Shown: positions 12,529-27,736 of the stretch, in pieces
Layout: each line of letters begins with the position of its first letter
Numbering within the stretch: position 1 is the first letter of the stretch
Origin: Parietaria judaica
Taxonomy: Eukaryota > Streptophyta > Magnoliopsida > Rosales > Urticaceae
DNA length: 64,000 nucleotides
Direction of reading: 5' to 3'
NCBI GenBank assembly: GCA_954871525.1
Contig: OX940872.1
Coordinates: 25,701,746-25,765,745 of the forward strand
Notes under the pieces: model-generated
What the model saw: only the letters and a program-made list of their open reading frames with translations
Told to the model about the DNA's origin: nothing
The model's database searches: none
Position numbers and translations under genes: made by a program

Positions 12529-13131
12529 TTTAATATAGAGAGAGAAACATTTGCAAATCACACGTGTTTGGTTACAGGATACGGGAAAAAAATCCCCATT
12601 AAATAAAACTCATATTTTATATTTAATTAAGAAAATATATTAATTGAAAGTGAATAGTTTAGTTGTGGTGTTATATTATAAAAGGAAATTATATGAGCCA
12701 ATAAACCCTATTATAAATTAAACTAAACTCACAATTTGAGCCATCATTTGAAAATAATAATACTACCCTAATAGTAATTATCAAGTATACATAATAATAT
12801 ATATGTATATAAATAAATAAATATAAACTTTGAATGATTTCACTCTAACAAATAACAATATAACAAAAAGATGATTATTTACTGCCATATTGATTTTAAT
12901 AGTTTGAATTGCATGTGCCAAAACTGCATTATTCTTACTTAAATTGTATCAGCAATTAAAATACTTGAGAAACAAGCAACAAAAACCCGGGGTCTCGGCA
13001 ATACACAGAAACTGAAGCCCCGAATCGGAAATTCCTAAAGCCGCCTTCGGAAGCCTAAAATGGCAGGGAATCAACCACTTCGGCCGCCACATTCGCAAAG
13101 CTCTATAAAATGTTTAGACTAAAATGTCCCT
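12529..13131. other. AT-rich spacer and 3' flank of the dehydratase gene
   Basis: No gene is seen. The last 150 bases or so (about 12985-13131) rise in GC and probably hold the 3' UTR of the minus-strand dehydratase gene. Confidence 0.5.
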
Positions 13132-16100
13132 CTATTCGTCGGTGACGCAGCCCTTCGAAGCCGACTGAACGTTCTTGATGTACTGCAAAACAAACAAAAA
13201 ACAAGTTCAGTTTAGTCAAACTAGTTTCGTTAGACTTAAAGTAGTTCGACTTCGGACATTACCTTGTACAACACTCCACGAGCAGCCTTGTACGGCGGTG
13301 ATTTCCAGTTCTTTCTGCGGTCTTCGAGCTCCTTCTCGGTCAACTCCATGTCTATCCTCCGATTTTGGACGTCAATCTTGATGATGTCACCGTCCTCGAT
13401 CAAACCGATTGGCCCACCATCCTAGAAAGCATTATAAAAGAAAACACCATGATAATCCGTGATACGATCGAGCAGACGAGCATGGTTTCAAGAGGGTGTC
13501 GAAAGGGTAAGAAACCTGAGCTTCGGGGCAAATGTGACCAACGACAAATCCGTGTGAACCGCCAGAGAATCTCCCGTCGGTCAGTAGTGCAACCTCCTGC
13601 AACATCAGAGAGTGAAACCGATAATGCTTTCAAAAAAAGAGAGTGAAACCAATAAAGCAAAAGTGAAAAGAAAACGTTTTATATCTCTTTCAAGTATAAT
13701 CAGGAAGTAACCGATCGTGAAGAAACGCGATTTTCGATGTTTACCTTGCCTAGACCGGCTCCCATTATCGCACTTGTCGGGGTCAACATTTCAGGCATGC
13801 CCGGTCCTCCTTTAGGTCCCTCGCCTCTGATAACCACTACTTTTCCCTGCATATGCGTTACATGCGGAACGGTTTTAGAAATAGAAATAATTATGGATAT
13901 TTAATTATAATAGAAGAGAAAAAGAGATGAGGGAAGCAATTTCCCCATATTTGTATTTTGGAATCTGTAAATAGGGAGAGAGAAAAAAATATATATTTCT
14001 ACAAAAAATTTGACGGTATTTTATGCAAAAATTAGTAAGAAAAAATTTCTTAATTATTTTACTCCTTTTCCAGTTAACATTTTTTTATGCATTTTCCGTA
14101 CATAGCATACGAATACAGCGGCGAAAAGATACCTTAAAACTCATTGGATCCTCCGTTATAGCGGCAATCATCGACTCCTCTCCTTCAAAGACAAGTGCGG
14201 GACCTGAAATATGTTTGTTCAACAAGTATTAGATTATTTTTTGAGGACACAAAAGTTAATAACGATACGAAGAGAGACCGAACCCGCGAAATATAGCCCT
14301 TCTTTTCCAGTGATTTTGGCCACAGAGCCACCCGGTGCTACGTTTCCGTACAATATCTGAATGTGGCCGGTTTTCTTGATGGGGTTCTCGATCGGTCTGA
14401 TGATATCCTGAATGCAAAATAGAAAGAATTAGTAAAAGAAAATTGAATATACCTCGCCTACGAAAAATTGAAAATTACTTTACCTGCCCGGCGGACAAAG
14501 GAAGGAAAGTTTTTGCATTTTCAGCGAGCGTCTTCCCCGTAACTAGAGAAAAGACGTAGTAATGTTAAATCGAACCGATATACAATCTAATAATCTTCAT
14601 TAAGACTAGCAAGCTATCAATAAAATATATACCGGTCATGCAATCTCCGTCCATTAGTCCAAGCTCCAAAAGGTATTTAATTACACCTGGTGTTCCTCCA
14701 ATCTATCGAACCAAGAACCGTCAGAGACTTCAGATGAGACTCAAATGCATCATATACACAAAAAACGCAAGAAAAGACGAATGATCAGGAAATGTTGACC
14801 TTGTGGATATCCTCCATAACGTATTTCCCACTAGGCTTGAGATCTGCAAGAAACGGGACCTGGTCGCTGACCTTCTGAAAATCGTCTAGGGTTAACTCCA
14901 ACCCGACAGACCTGCCATAAATAAAATATTAGTAACAAATCTTCTATTTTCTCGGCAATAATAGCCACTGAACTTTGCAGGTTCATGCAGTTTTCCCCCT
15001 GAACTTTATTTTCTTGAAGCGATTCCCCCAAACTTCTAGAAAGTAGCACATTGACTTGTTTGAGGGTGTTTTCATTAGATTTATTAATTCTTCTCCGATC
15101 TTATGGGACTTTCATTTTTTAGCGTGTAGGGAGGGATGTGCTACTTTTTTAAGTTATGGAGGAGCATTGCTGCCAAAAATTAAAGTTCAGGGGGAAAATT
15201 CCACCAACATTTTGCATGCGACAGTGAGATTAACCTACCTTGCAATAGCAATTAAGTGCAACACCGCGTTTGTCGAACCACCCAGCGCCATGACAATGAC
15301 CATAGCATTACGTAGCGACTTCGGCGTGATGATATCTCGTGGCTTCAGATCCATCTTCAACAACTCCAAAAGATATTTTCCCGCTAGATGGCACTCGTCG
15401 ATCTTCAAAGGGTCTTCGGCGGGCGTTGAAGAGCTTTTAGTGAAACAAAAATGAAAATAAATTAAGCGAACAAAAATTGAAAAAGTAAACTTGAGTCTTC
15501 ATTAAGGCATTGCACTTCCCATCACGGGCTCAATAAAATGTAACAGGCGTGCAATATCAATTAATTAATTACATGCATGTGTATATATAATATATATATA
15601 TATGTATATATATATATATTCCACCTGTAAGGAAGAGACATTCCCATTGCTTCAATGGCAGAAGCCATGGTATTAGCTGTATACATGCCACCGCAAGCGC
15701 CTGCACCGGGACACGAGTTCTTCACTATGTTCCTCCTCTCCTCGTCCGTTATGGATCCACTTACATATTCTCCATAACACTGGATTTATTTAAATAAAAT
15801 AAAAATTTTAAAATCATTTTGTTGAGTCAAATTGACCTATAAACATCATCATCCAATAATACCTATAAAAGTCGTGATAGAGGCATTATAAACATCGACT
15901 ATCCGTGATTTATCGGAAACATAATTATGTGGCGGAACATGTCGCTTAACCACCAAAAATCTTTAAAAGCTTATTTATTCTTAACCCCGACACTATAAGT
16001 GTACCTGAAAGGCGGAAATGATGTCGTAGGTATTGCCTTGAAAGTGACCGGGCTGAAAGAAAAAACAATCGGCAAAAGTTATTAGAACTATAGAAACACA

Positions 16101-17336
16101 AACTACTAGTAGTGTATAATCAAATGTGAATGTGTTCGAATTAGTTAGTCAATTTATTAACACGATCAAAAGAACAAACCTTGATCGTTCCTCCGTAAAT
16201 CATAATGCTTGGCCGGTTAAGGCGTCCCATAGCCATTATTGTGCCGGGCATCTGCAATAGCAAATTCGAGAAGGCATTACAAAGACGAAGAATCATGCAT
16301 TACATCATTATTTTCAAGATAGCAACACCGGCAAGAACAGATACCATGAGATGCGAACTAAAGTTATCCGTTTACATTGTTCAATGCTTTCCGTAACCAA
16401 ATGACGTTTACCGAAGCTCGAAGTAGCATATATAACCAAGGATGAAAGCGAAATCGAAAAAGAAAGTTCCATACCACATTGTTCCCATGAAAATGAATAC
16501 TCAAACAGAGCAAACCCAAAGATGATTATCATAAATGTTGGGTCTGTTTGTGCCAACAGACCCACATAAATCGCAATATCGGATACTTCATCCGCGACAT
16601 GCCACCCGAAACACGGGTACTTACGCCACATTATCCATTCAGATGATCCTTCAAAGTTTAAACATCCCAGGGAGAAAACCCATTAACAGAAACTAGGAAT
16701 ACAACGATTTCCCGGGTAAAGTACCCAATGTTAAGTGTACACACTAACGAGAGCTAACATAGCTAGAAACCACGGGCCAAGAACACCACTTTCTGAGTAC
16801 TAATGCCGCAAAGAGGAGGAAAAGCGACTCACATTCTTGTCGCAGCCGGGGATGGAGATGTTGCCGTCGTACCACTGCGCGCTCATGACGGTCTCGATGC
16901 TGTCGGCGATCAAATCCCGGGACTGGAGGCTGAAGCACATGCCCCGGGTCCCCATCGAAATGGCGTCGCTCACTCCGACGGTGTTGAACCGGAACCCGAC
17001 CATCCCCGCCTCCGCCACGCCCCGCTTCACCGCCTCGGAGAGCGCCAGCAGGTGCATGTTGCACGTGTTGCCCTCGTACCACACCGAGGAGATCCCCACC
17101 TGGGGCTTCGCCAGGTCGGCGTCGGAGAGCCCCACGCCGTGCAGGATCGCCTGCGACCCGCCCTGCGACTTCGGCTCCGTGATGCGCGAGCTGTACTTGT
17201 TTAGCTGCGCCGGCGCCGTAGCGGCAGCGCAGGCGCGGACGGAGAGGGAGCGGCGTGGGGTCGGCGTGAGGGGGCTACGGCGGCGAGGGGGGGAGGCGGC
17301 GGCGCGTGGGAGGGGGTGGAGGATGGAGGCTTGCAT
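13132..17336 (-). CDS. DHAD: Dihydroxy-acid dehydratase, chloroplastic (14 exons)
   Basis: It dehydrates 2,3-dihydroxy acids to 2-keto acids, the third common step of valine, isoleucine and leucine synthesis, in the plastid. Exons on the minus strand, each with GT-AG borders: 17336-16833, 16251-16180, 16052-16005, 15779-15625, 15433-15239, 14911-14800, 14702-14633, 14542-14484, 14407-14284, 14203-14133, 13846-13745, 13596-13516, 13421-13263, 13182-13132. They sum to 1803 bases, 600 residues, close to the 608 of Arabidopsis. Residues 1-35 or so form an Arg/Ser/Pro-rich transit peptide. The three iron-sulfur ligands are Cys92 (NTCNMH), Cys165 (GCDKN) and Cys237 (GACGG), and their spacings of 73 and 72 match the plant enzyme. 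[11 protein letters not shown], with the proposed catalytic Ser515, is intact. The C-terminus ends ASKGCVTDE as in homologues. Exon 1 is much richer in GC than the rest. Intron 4 contains an AT microsatellite (about 15584-15620). The gene looks fully functional. Confidence 0.96.
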
Positions 17337-19690
17337 GGCGGCGCGTGGGGCGTTGAGCGAGTGTTGTGGGGAGGGTTTTGGCCGTTTGGGGTGTGGAGGG
17401 CTTTTGGCGAAGGGGAAGGGTTGTTTTTGTATTCAAAATTGGTGTGAGCTTTGTTGGGACATGTGTAAGCTAGTGAGGGACGATAGTGTGTGGGCTTTTT
17501 CCATTTCTATATAGAAATAAAATTATATATATATTAAAAAATCAATCATTTTTATAGAAAGTATTACCGGCGGCATATCGGTGCTCATGTTTTAGAGGAC
17601 CCGTATTGCGAATCTCTCGCAAGTTTAATTTACGGATATATCAAAGACGATATGAGTATACTAATAGAGTTTTCGTAAAGTTTCAAAATATATATCGATT
17701 ACCCTTATTAGATTTTATAAGTTTACTTTAAATTGATTGGTATATTGATAGAGTTTTTGTAAAATAAATAGTTTAAAATTTAAAAATAGTATTGTGAATT
17801 TAAGTAAAAACCAAAAGAATTTCTTATTAAAATAAAGTACCGAGCGATTTTGAAATGCTATTTACTAGTTGATGTGAAAAAAGAAAGAAAAAAACACGAG
17901 TTTAACAATTTAATGCTCTTTTTTTTAAAAAAATATAAGCGATTTAATGTTACATTTTATAAGAAAGTATTAAATTCAGATGATGGAATCATGAAATGAT
18001 ACTCTTACAAAAAATCGTCAAACATATATTATCCTCCATAATTTAAATAACTCCCCACAATCGGCTCTTGGCTTGCCCAAGAAAGCTCATATACGCATTT
18101 TTAACGCCTATTTTGAACTATATGATCTCTGAAAAATAGATTCGTAGGCAGTCTCGCTATGAGTGACGAGGTCCGACATCATTTATTATCAAGCTCTATT
18201 CCTTTTATATTTGTAACCATACCAACGAAGGCAAGGGAATTAAGTCTTTAGCCAAGGAAAGTCAACAAACAACGAAGGGCCTTGCCCAATATCCAAACGT
18301 GGGCCGCTATAGTGTTTAATCCATTTTTCGACATCAACAACTATAATTAAATAATACTTTTATGTGCTCCCGAATCATCTAACATTATTACAATATACAT
18401 TGATAGAAGTTTTTTTTTTTTTTTTTTGAATGGATTATAGAAGTTGTACAGCAGTAAAAATGACAAATGACGGACTTTGTAACTTGTTTATAACACGTAA
18501 ATTGTGTAAACTTGTTTATAACACGTAAATTGTGTAAACTTGTTTATAACACGTAAATTGTGTAAGGTGGATTTCTTCTCTGTCACGAGTTCAAACTTTA
18601 TGGGACGCAAATGCGTGCCTCTTTTACATAATGTAAATTTGACCAATAATATCACATGTTCTAACCGTGTATATATCCAGCAACGCGATAGTTAATTATA
18701 ACTTTCACCGACACATCTCACTAACTTAGCCAAAAAAAATTAAAAGCAAGAGGCATTATGGGCGTTTACCACTTACTACTTTTATCTTTTATTTTAACGC
18801 TATATTTTTTTTTTAAATTTTAGTAAATTCAGTGTAGTTTATTGTTTGCAGTTTAGTATGCGCTACTAACCTGCTGATTCACGGAGTGTGTACGCCACGC
18901 TCCAAAAAAGTTGTACAGGTAATTGCATATTTGATAAAGATATGGATTTTTTGGGCCATAATGTAACACTCTAAAGTTAGTGGATGTCCAATTGTCCATT
19001 TCATATATTAATTAATTGGAACGAAAACGTGTGTGTGTGTGAGAAATATAATTAGTAATACTAAATTATATATATATATATATATATTTAAGTAAAGTTA
19101 TGGCACTTTAACTTTTCCCATAAGAATCAACATGGAATATTACAGAAATTAACACAAACAATGCCACTAATTTTTAAAGTGCACTTATTCTCATGTTGAT
19201 GCAATTTGATTCTTAAAATTTTAATTATTAGCATATATGCAATTTAAGTATCAAATAATTACTGAGAGACAATAAATGGACTTAATTTTTATGAATAAAG
19301 TTCATGTCTTTACGAGTCATTTGCTACGGACAAATTCGCTTCAAGTATGAAGACAACGCATTAGATTTTAAATTTAGTATCGCTGCCAAAAACGCTTTTG
19401 GTGTGTGAATGAGCGGTTTTTCGATTCGTATTTGGTTACATATTAGATATCTCGTAATTATAATGCAAGATGATTATCCTTAGTCATTACATACTTTTTT
19501 AAGAGGAGCACTTCAAGAAGTATGTCATTAGTAACTTAACTTAATTGTCATAAAATCGATCACTACAACTCTATAAGTCATAGCTAACTATAGAAACCGC
19601 ACTGATATTTATTACTTGTTTAATTTTAGGAAAAGTAAAAAGGCAAGTGTATAAAAAGTAGATTAACAATTATTTTTTGATAATCAAAGT
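17337..19690. other. Intergenic, no gene seen
   Basis: It begins with the 5' flank of the dehydratase gene, which is GC-rich for about 100 bases and then turns abruptly AT-rich. The rest is AT-rich DNA with a poly-T run near 18408, a 28-bp tandem repeat (listed separately) and an AT microsatellite near 19067-19087. No element boundaries are recognised. Confidence 0.5.
18483..18566. repeat. Three tandem copies of a 28-bp unit
   Basis: The units start at 18483, 18511 and 18539. Each reads CTTGTTTATAACACGTAAAT followed by TGTGTAAA, with a base change only at the end of the last copy. Near-identity suggests recent slippage. Confidence 0.9.
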
Positions 19691-22045
19691 ATAAGTTTAA
19701 ACACATGACCAAACTTTAGGTACTAGGTACTTTTGCCAACTGCCTAGGATTGGCCGAATTTCTCCATGGTCGTGTACCTCGGGGTGCGAATCGAAGTTCC
19801 AAAAATCCAGAACCTGTAGCTCGTCCACCACGTTGTTGCAGGAATGTCGATTGACTAGAAATCGGGGATTTGGACTGCTCGCTCTTGTACTGGGAGGGGG
19901 CAAGTCAAACTCGGCCTTGAGGGTAGAGAGGAACTCGAGTTTGCCTTAGGGTTTTTTCTGAGGTATCTTATTCAGTTTTTGAGCTTAATTGTGATATTTA
20001 TAGACCACAAGTTAAATGACCTAATGAGCTTGGGCCCATTAAGAATGAACCAAGCCCATTAGGTCATAATTAATTATCGACTCATAATTGTTTCACTGGC
20101 CCGAGTGGACCTGTTACCCTTTAATGTAGTCGGGTCGCACCTGAAAAACCCAATGGGCCTAAATCCTTATTCGGGCATTTCCTACAATCTACCACTTACA
20201 CGAATATACCCAGATTGGATATGTCCCATGTACTTTCATGCGCAGATAAGATCACTGGTAATGCCGGGATTGGATATCTCCCCTGCATAACCCTTATCAA
20301 ACTGCATGTGTTTCGTCGGTGCAATTTGAAACTCATTTTTTTGCAAATTTGTTATCGTACTCTATTTCCTCTGGCAAGTTCGCTATGACTCCTTCGGATT
20401 TTGTAGTGTTGGCCATATATTTAAAGTATGTAAGAAGCGAGAGGTTTCTAGCAAAACACCGCTTCCCCAAATCTACTAAAACTTTCGGTCCTTAGTGTAA
20501 AGTTAATTTAACCATTTAGTTGTAACCTTAACTTGATGACTTATTCCTTCAACATATTTTATACTCGGAAGAAGACACATACCACGGTTTGACACATCTA
20601 TTATGTCAAGTTCATGTTTCATGTTTGGGATAAAAGTATTGAACTACCAAAATAGAACCACTTCTAAATTTCTTATACTTATTATCTTGCAGGAGACCCT
20701 GAGTGCATTGCCCAAATGATTTAAGGGAGATGTTCATTTTCTTGAAAATCAATTCCACTCTACAAGGTTCGCTATATATCCAAAATCAATTTTATAACTT
20801 CCTCGTTACAGGAAGCGTTTGGCTGAAATCAAAACATATCACTAGCCAGGTAGTGGACTCATAAATGTTCTCAAACATTGGAAAATCTTTCATCGCTCTC
20901 TAAAGATTTTAGTGTCTCCTTATTACCATAAGGTTGAACCCATGTAAATCTCTCAGAGTGTCGAGTCTATCCAGCACTTCTAGTTCTCTTAACTGCGCCT
21001 ACATGTTTGAGAATATCTCGGTAATGATTTTAATCCGTTAACAGCTTGATATAGAAACTACGAGATAGTGCTTCGCTATTTAGGTATTAAAATAAGTAAA
21101 TGTGATACAATTAAACATAATTAAGAATTTTGAATTTCATTTTTTGTTTAAAATATAGTTTAATTAGGGTTCTTTCGCGTAAAATTGGAAAACTCATTTT
21201 TTTAGCACTCATTAATTGGTGAAAATGGGTTTTTAGACAGCGTCAAAAGCTTTTAATGCCAAAACTAACTCAATTTATAATCATACCACCCTAATAAAGG
21301 TCTAGCAACTCAAACTTCATCAATAACGCATCGTATTTGCTCTCGTAAGAAAACCAATTTTAACACTTTCCGATACTGATTTCTTCATGTTCTCACTATG
21401 TACTAGTCAATTTTTAGGTATCACCCGTGTCCCTATTTTCCTCATGTGATCGTCTTTGACTAGGGATTATTTAGAAAGTAATTTATGACTTCTAGGGACA
21501 TCATTTATAGTTAACGATATCAATATCTTAAATTAGTTGTAAAATAAGGATGAAGATAATAAATGAAGAAACTTACCTTTATTGAATTAATATTGTGCTC
21601 ATAAATAAGAATAATTATTACAATTTTCTTCTCAAACTAAATACACTTAATATAGAGTTCAACGTGTTAGAATAGATCACAGACATCTAAAGGTTTTTGA
21701 CCTCTATAGACTCTCTATGCAGAATGTGCTTTTATTTCGACAAAGCCTTTATCTTCGGGTTTGCCACATTATCTTTTGTGTCAACTCTTTCCATCGCAAC
21801 GTCCTTCCTACCGACTATGTCTCAAATCAAGTGCAACTTTCTGAGTACATGCTTTGTTATCCTGTGTGATATGGGCTCATTGGCTTGTGTTATAGCTCTG
21901 TTGTTGTCACAAAAGAGCTTCATAGGATCACCAATGCTAAAAACTACACCAAGATCTGAAACAAATTTTCTTATCAAGACAGCCTCTTTAGCTGCATCCG
22001 ATGCAGCTATATACTCAGCTTCAGTTGGTTGAGTCGGCTACTATA
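19690..22045 (-). mobile_element. Decayed Ty1/copia element: RNase H relic and probable 3' LTR region
   Basis: On the minus strand, 22032-21697 reads the copia RNase H signature EAEYIAASDAAKEAVLIRKF, then LFCDNNRAITQANEPISHR. It is broken by a frameshift and stop at the ADST-TEAEY junction near 22030. Downstream in element orientation, 21670-19690 holds no frame. It contains a TATAAATA box on the minus strand near 20000 and pyrimidine-rich leader-like sequence near 19930-19980, as in an LTR. Exact LTR borders are not defined. The coding relic is certain; the LTR assignment is inference. Confidence 0.6.
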
Positions 22046-23794
22046 GCCTGTTTATAGCTATTCCAAGTAAAATAACTAAATATGTTTTCTAACATTGTTT
22101 TCTAGAATTCAGATTTAGTATATATTAGAAAATAATTTTAGAAACCGCAATACTGCCCAAGTATTGATTTTCGGTCAGGCCCAACGTTCGCTTGACGGTC
22201 AAACCAGACTTGGTACTTGATTCTTCGTTCTTGATGAGCTATAAATCTTCTTTGGAATCTTTGCCTCCATCTTCATCTCTTATAAGAACGTGAAGTGTAG
22301 AGGCGGGTGGTTTGTATATATATAGGATTGCAAGACCCCTTGGACGCTATACGTCACGCATTTCATGTTTTGAGGCACGTGGGACACCCTTACAACATGA
22401 AATTTGAACCCTAGACATGAAATTTCATGCCTTAAGGGCATCCAATACGCTCTCAAGATATGTTTTTTTACGCCCCTAAGGGTGCGGAGGCCATGCCTTG
22501 AAGCCTCCAGATCGCCCTCAATACATGTTTTTTGCGTAGTAGGACACATGGTGTGCTTTCTAGGTCTTCTGAAGTCGATATTCAGACCATTCTTCCCGTG
22601 AGCAGGCTAGATTGAGTTTTTTGAGACAACGTCTTTGTTGACTTTTTTAGCCCGACGCCCGTTCGAGTTTTTGTTTGATTTCTATTGGCTCGTTGAATTT
22701 TTGGTGACTTTTTTGGTTGGGGCCATTGACTATTTTCTATGACTATTTTCTAGTTAGGCCCAGTTGTTTGGGCTTCTCTATTAATAATAAATTTTTAAGT
22801 TGGGCCTTCAAGTTTCAGTATTCAAAAAACACGTAAAACACTATTTATTTAAAATTTCATCATTTGAACCCATAGAGGCTTTCTTTTTCCTTGATAGTCC
22901 TGATCAAGAAGAACAAAAGGTGAGTATTAACATTGCGTCATCCCTCTTATTCACGGGACATGTTTGTTGTTGGCTTGGCACTCCTTTAAAGCCAACCACC
23001 GCCTCTTCTTACAATGGCTTCCAAACTTGAGAGACATTTCTCTTGTATCTCGATTTTTTTGTGCCGATAAAAAATAAATTAATCAACACTTCGATAATCG
23101 GCCAAATTACATACTCTTGCATGGTACATGGTCATTTTGGTTACCGATCAACTTTTGTATTATTGAATGCTCTTCTCGGACTCTTAATATTCGAAAAAAA
23201 AAACCATAAATGTGGTATATTTTTATTTTTATATGATTTTCAGATAGGTTTGAAATTATTTCTAGATTATCCAAATATGCTCAAGTTACTTTTATTAGGA
23301 ATGGATCACGTAGCAAAATGGATTTTTGCAAGATTTTCTCGATGGATGGAAGTTCTCTATTGTTTTCTTTTTGCTAAGTATACGATCGGTTTAAAAAATT
23401 TGACTTTTTTGGTGATATATGTGGTCAATATTCTATTGTTTGGATACGAGAGATTCTTCGACCTCGTAATCAAATTGTGTAGCATAAGTATTTTTGTTCT
23501 GTAAACTTGCCTATGTCCGTCGTGCAATCTTACTCGCGTGCCGCTCTTTCTCAATTGCTCGAGTAAACATTTCATCAATCTGGCCTAATGCACATGTCGC
23601 GACTTCTCAAGTGCGGTAATAATAAACATGCTCGAACATTTTTTTGTTGTTGCTAAAAACGCTATATATAATTAATTTATATGAAAAGATACGTTCAATA
23701 TTATTTTATTTATTTCGGCTTAAACTGATTTAATGAATTATCTCTTATGAATCGGCCAGTTTAGTAGGCGAATATACCGACAAAAAAAATAAAT
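22046..23794. other. Intergenic, no gene seen
   Basis: 22270-22570 holds a locally GC-richer stretch with imperfect direct and inverted repeats around CATGAAATTT and CTTGAAGCCTCC motifs. An open frame at 23043-23504 is AT-driven and resembles no family I know. No clear transposon ends are visible. Confidence 0.4.
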
Positions 23795-24358
23795 GGGTTA
23801 ATTGCGGCAAAAATACCCAATCTTTGGTCAAATTCTCTGTTGTGTATACAACCTCTGTAAATGGCGGCAAAAGTACTCAAACTTGGCATTTGGGAATTGA
23901 CCGAGAAATTCTACCTATGTGGCAATCAGCCTTTGCCACATGGCACTTGGTTGCCACGTGGCATGCCACATAATTATTATTTTATTAAATAATGTTAAAA
24001 TATATTTTTTTAAAAATAAATTTATAACCAATAATGAATATTTAAATTTAAATATTCATTATTTGTTATTATTGGAAAAAAAATATTTTTTATTATAATA
24101 AAAATAAAAAATAAGTTTGTTTAAAAAATAAAAATATTTAAAAAAAATATATGTTTAAAAATATTAATTACGTGGCGTGCCACGTGGCGGCCAAGTGCCA
24201 TGTGGCATGCCATGTGGCAAAGGCTGATTGCCACATATGTGGATTTTCTCGGTGAACTCCCAAATGTCAAGTTTAGGTACTTTTGCCGTCATTTACAGAG
24301 ATTGTATACACAACAAAGAATTTGACCCAAAGTTGGATATTTTTGCCGCAATTAACCC
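23795..24358. mobile_element. Mutator-like non-autonomous element with long inverted arms
   Basis: 564 bp. The left end GGGTTAATTGCGGCAAAAAT is mirrored by the right end ATTTTTGCCGCAATTAACCC (one indel). The arms run about 150 bp each and include GGCAAAAGTACTCAAACTTG and its mirror CAAGTTTAGGTACTTTTGCC. GCCACGTGGC-type palindromes lie inside the arms. The centre is nearly pure AT. The flanks AAAATAAAT and TAAATAAAT suggest a decayed 9-bp target duplication, as for Mutator elements. No coding capacity. Confidence 0.8.
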
Positions 24359-24376
24359 TAAATAAATAATGCAACC

Positions 24377-24969
24377 TAGGGGTGAGCATGGGTTGGGTTG
24401 GGCCGCCCCGATGCTTTTTATGGACCCGATCCGATCACTTCGGGTTTCCAAAAAAAAGCCCGATCCGACCCAAACTTTTCTAATGCCCGAACCAAACCGA
24501 CCCGATAAAAATCGGGTTGGGTTGGTTTGGGTCGCTATGTCCCGATTATTCAAAATTTACTATTATATAACAAAAAATATTATGAAAAAAATGCATCAAT
24601 GTAACTCAAAATTCAAGTAAAAATATCTCAAACAAATTTAATCAAACAAACATACACCAAACAATAGAAAACATGAAAATGAGTGATTGAACGGTCTTTG
24701 AATGTAAATAAAATTAAGAATTAGAAGTTTTAAAACACTAAAGATTGCACTACTTGAAATAAATATTAATATGAAATATATATTAATTATATTGGTCGGG
24801 TCGGAGACCCCGACCCGACCCAAGGTTTTGGACCCGACCCCGACCCGAATAATAATCGGGTCCGGTCCGATCCGACCCAATTTTGAACGGGTTAGATTGG
24901 GCGGGTTAGATTCGGGTCGGGTCCTTTACAGATTGGGTGATCGGGTTTGGTCTAAAATGCTCACCCCTA
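24377..24969. mobile_element. hAT-type non-autonomous element (593 bp)
   Basis: The terminal inverted repeat TAGGGGTGAGCA / TGCTCACCCCTA is perfect and is flanked by the perfect 8-bp target duplication ATGCAACC (24369-24376 and 24970-24977). Both subterminal regions are packed with GGGTCGG / CCGACCC motifs, probably transposase-binding sites, around an AT-rich core. Open frames on both strands are products of these repeats. Confidence 0.92.
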
Positions 24970-25227
24970 ATGCAACCTCTAGTCTTTCTTGGTTATTAGA
25001 TAGCCACGTATATATGTAATGAGCTCAAAGAATTAGGCCACAATTATTAATGGAAACTTTCACAGCATATCATTTATCAAATTCCTAACCTTCAAATTCA
25101 ATTAGCTAGGTAGTCAAACAAGAACGTCGCATACTTGTTTGCTCAACAATACATTTCACACCATTTTGACCCAATAATATTCCACGTGCAAAAGTTAAGA
25201 GAGTAATCAAACTACACGAAGCAAAAG

Positions 25228-25230
<3 letters not shown>

Positions 25231-25269
<39 letters not shown>

Positions 25270-25373
25270 ACTCCTTTTTAAGAAAATAAGTCCATGTTCT
25301 GATTATCCTCCGAGTGGTATTGAATGTTAAGATTTGATAGTATTCGTAGATTAATATCTGGATTATATTATCG

Positions 25374-25438
<65 letters not shown>

Positions 25439-25440
25439 AT
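25231..25440. repeat. AT and AT/GT microsatellites upstream of chalcone synthase copy 1
   Basis: 25231-25267 is an uninterrupted TA repeat. 25378-25440 is a second TA tract that passes into a GT tract. Both lie 540-750 bases before the start codon of copy 1. Confidence 0.9.
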
Positions 25441-25765
25441 GTATTTATCCAATTCATCATTTTTTAAATTAAAAAACTACTGATTAGAAAATCTTGCAAA
25501 ATATCATCAAGGGAAAACACATGAGAACCCTAGTATATAAGTTTTTTTTTTAAATAATTATCAGTTATATTATCATTAAATAAACTTACAATTATAAGTT
25601 TTTTTTTAAATAATTATCAGTTATAAACATAATAAATAAATATGCCAATCATATCGCTTTTTTTAGTCGATTTGACTATTAGGGTATGTTAGTAAACACT
25701 AATTAAGCTTACAATAAATTCAGATACGATATAATAATCGAAATTGCATAGAATAATAATCAACT

Positions 25766-25889
25766 CACCAAACCCTGAAGTCACGTGCGAGCTGGTCATT
25801 TCCTGTTAGAGTCGTTGAATCACAAGCACGTGACTCTCATCTACCATAATTCCAACGTTACGTTCTTTTAAGCCAATACTATATAAATA
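25766..25889 (+). promoter_or_regulatory. Promoter of chalcone synthase copy 1
   Basis: In order: ACCAAAC at 25767-25773 (a MYB P-box / MRE type site), G-box CACGTG at 25782-25787, second G-box CACGTG at 25827-25832, CTACCATAATTCCAACGTTA at about 25840, and a TATAAATA box at 25882-25889, 95 bases before the ATG. MYB plus G-box pairs mediate light and MYB-bHLH control in known chalcone synthase promoters. Use here is inferred. Confidence 0.8.
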
Positions 25890-25970
25890 CACGCACGCAC
25901 ATGCATTGTGTCACAATTCACAATTGGCTTTCACTTGCAATATTTCTCAGAACAACCAGTTCACGCTTGA

Positions 25971-27736
<1,766 letters not shown>

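Noticed and set aside
16837..17514. Plus-strand open frame of 225 codons over dehydratase exon 1
   Set aside because: Shadow of the GC-rich exon 1 of the dehydratase; the real gene is on the other strand with 13 further exons in phase.
18483..18566. Short direct repeats considered as a CRISPR-like array
   Set aside because: The units are adjacent without unique spacers, and the genome is a plant; this is an ordinary tandem repeat.
23043..23504. 153-codon hydrophobic open frame
   Set aside because: AT-driven composition (Phe, Leu, Ile, Tyr), no recognisable domain and no splice partners; most likely chance.
24293..25019. Proline- and arginine-rich open frames around 24300-25000 and 50000-51000
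   Set aside because: Encoded by subterminal repeats of hAT elements, on both strands alike.
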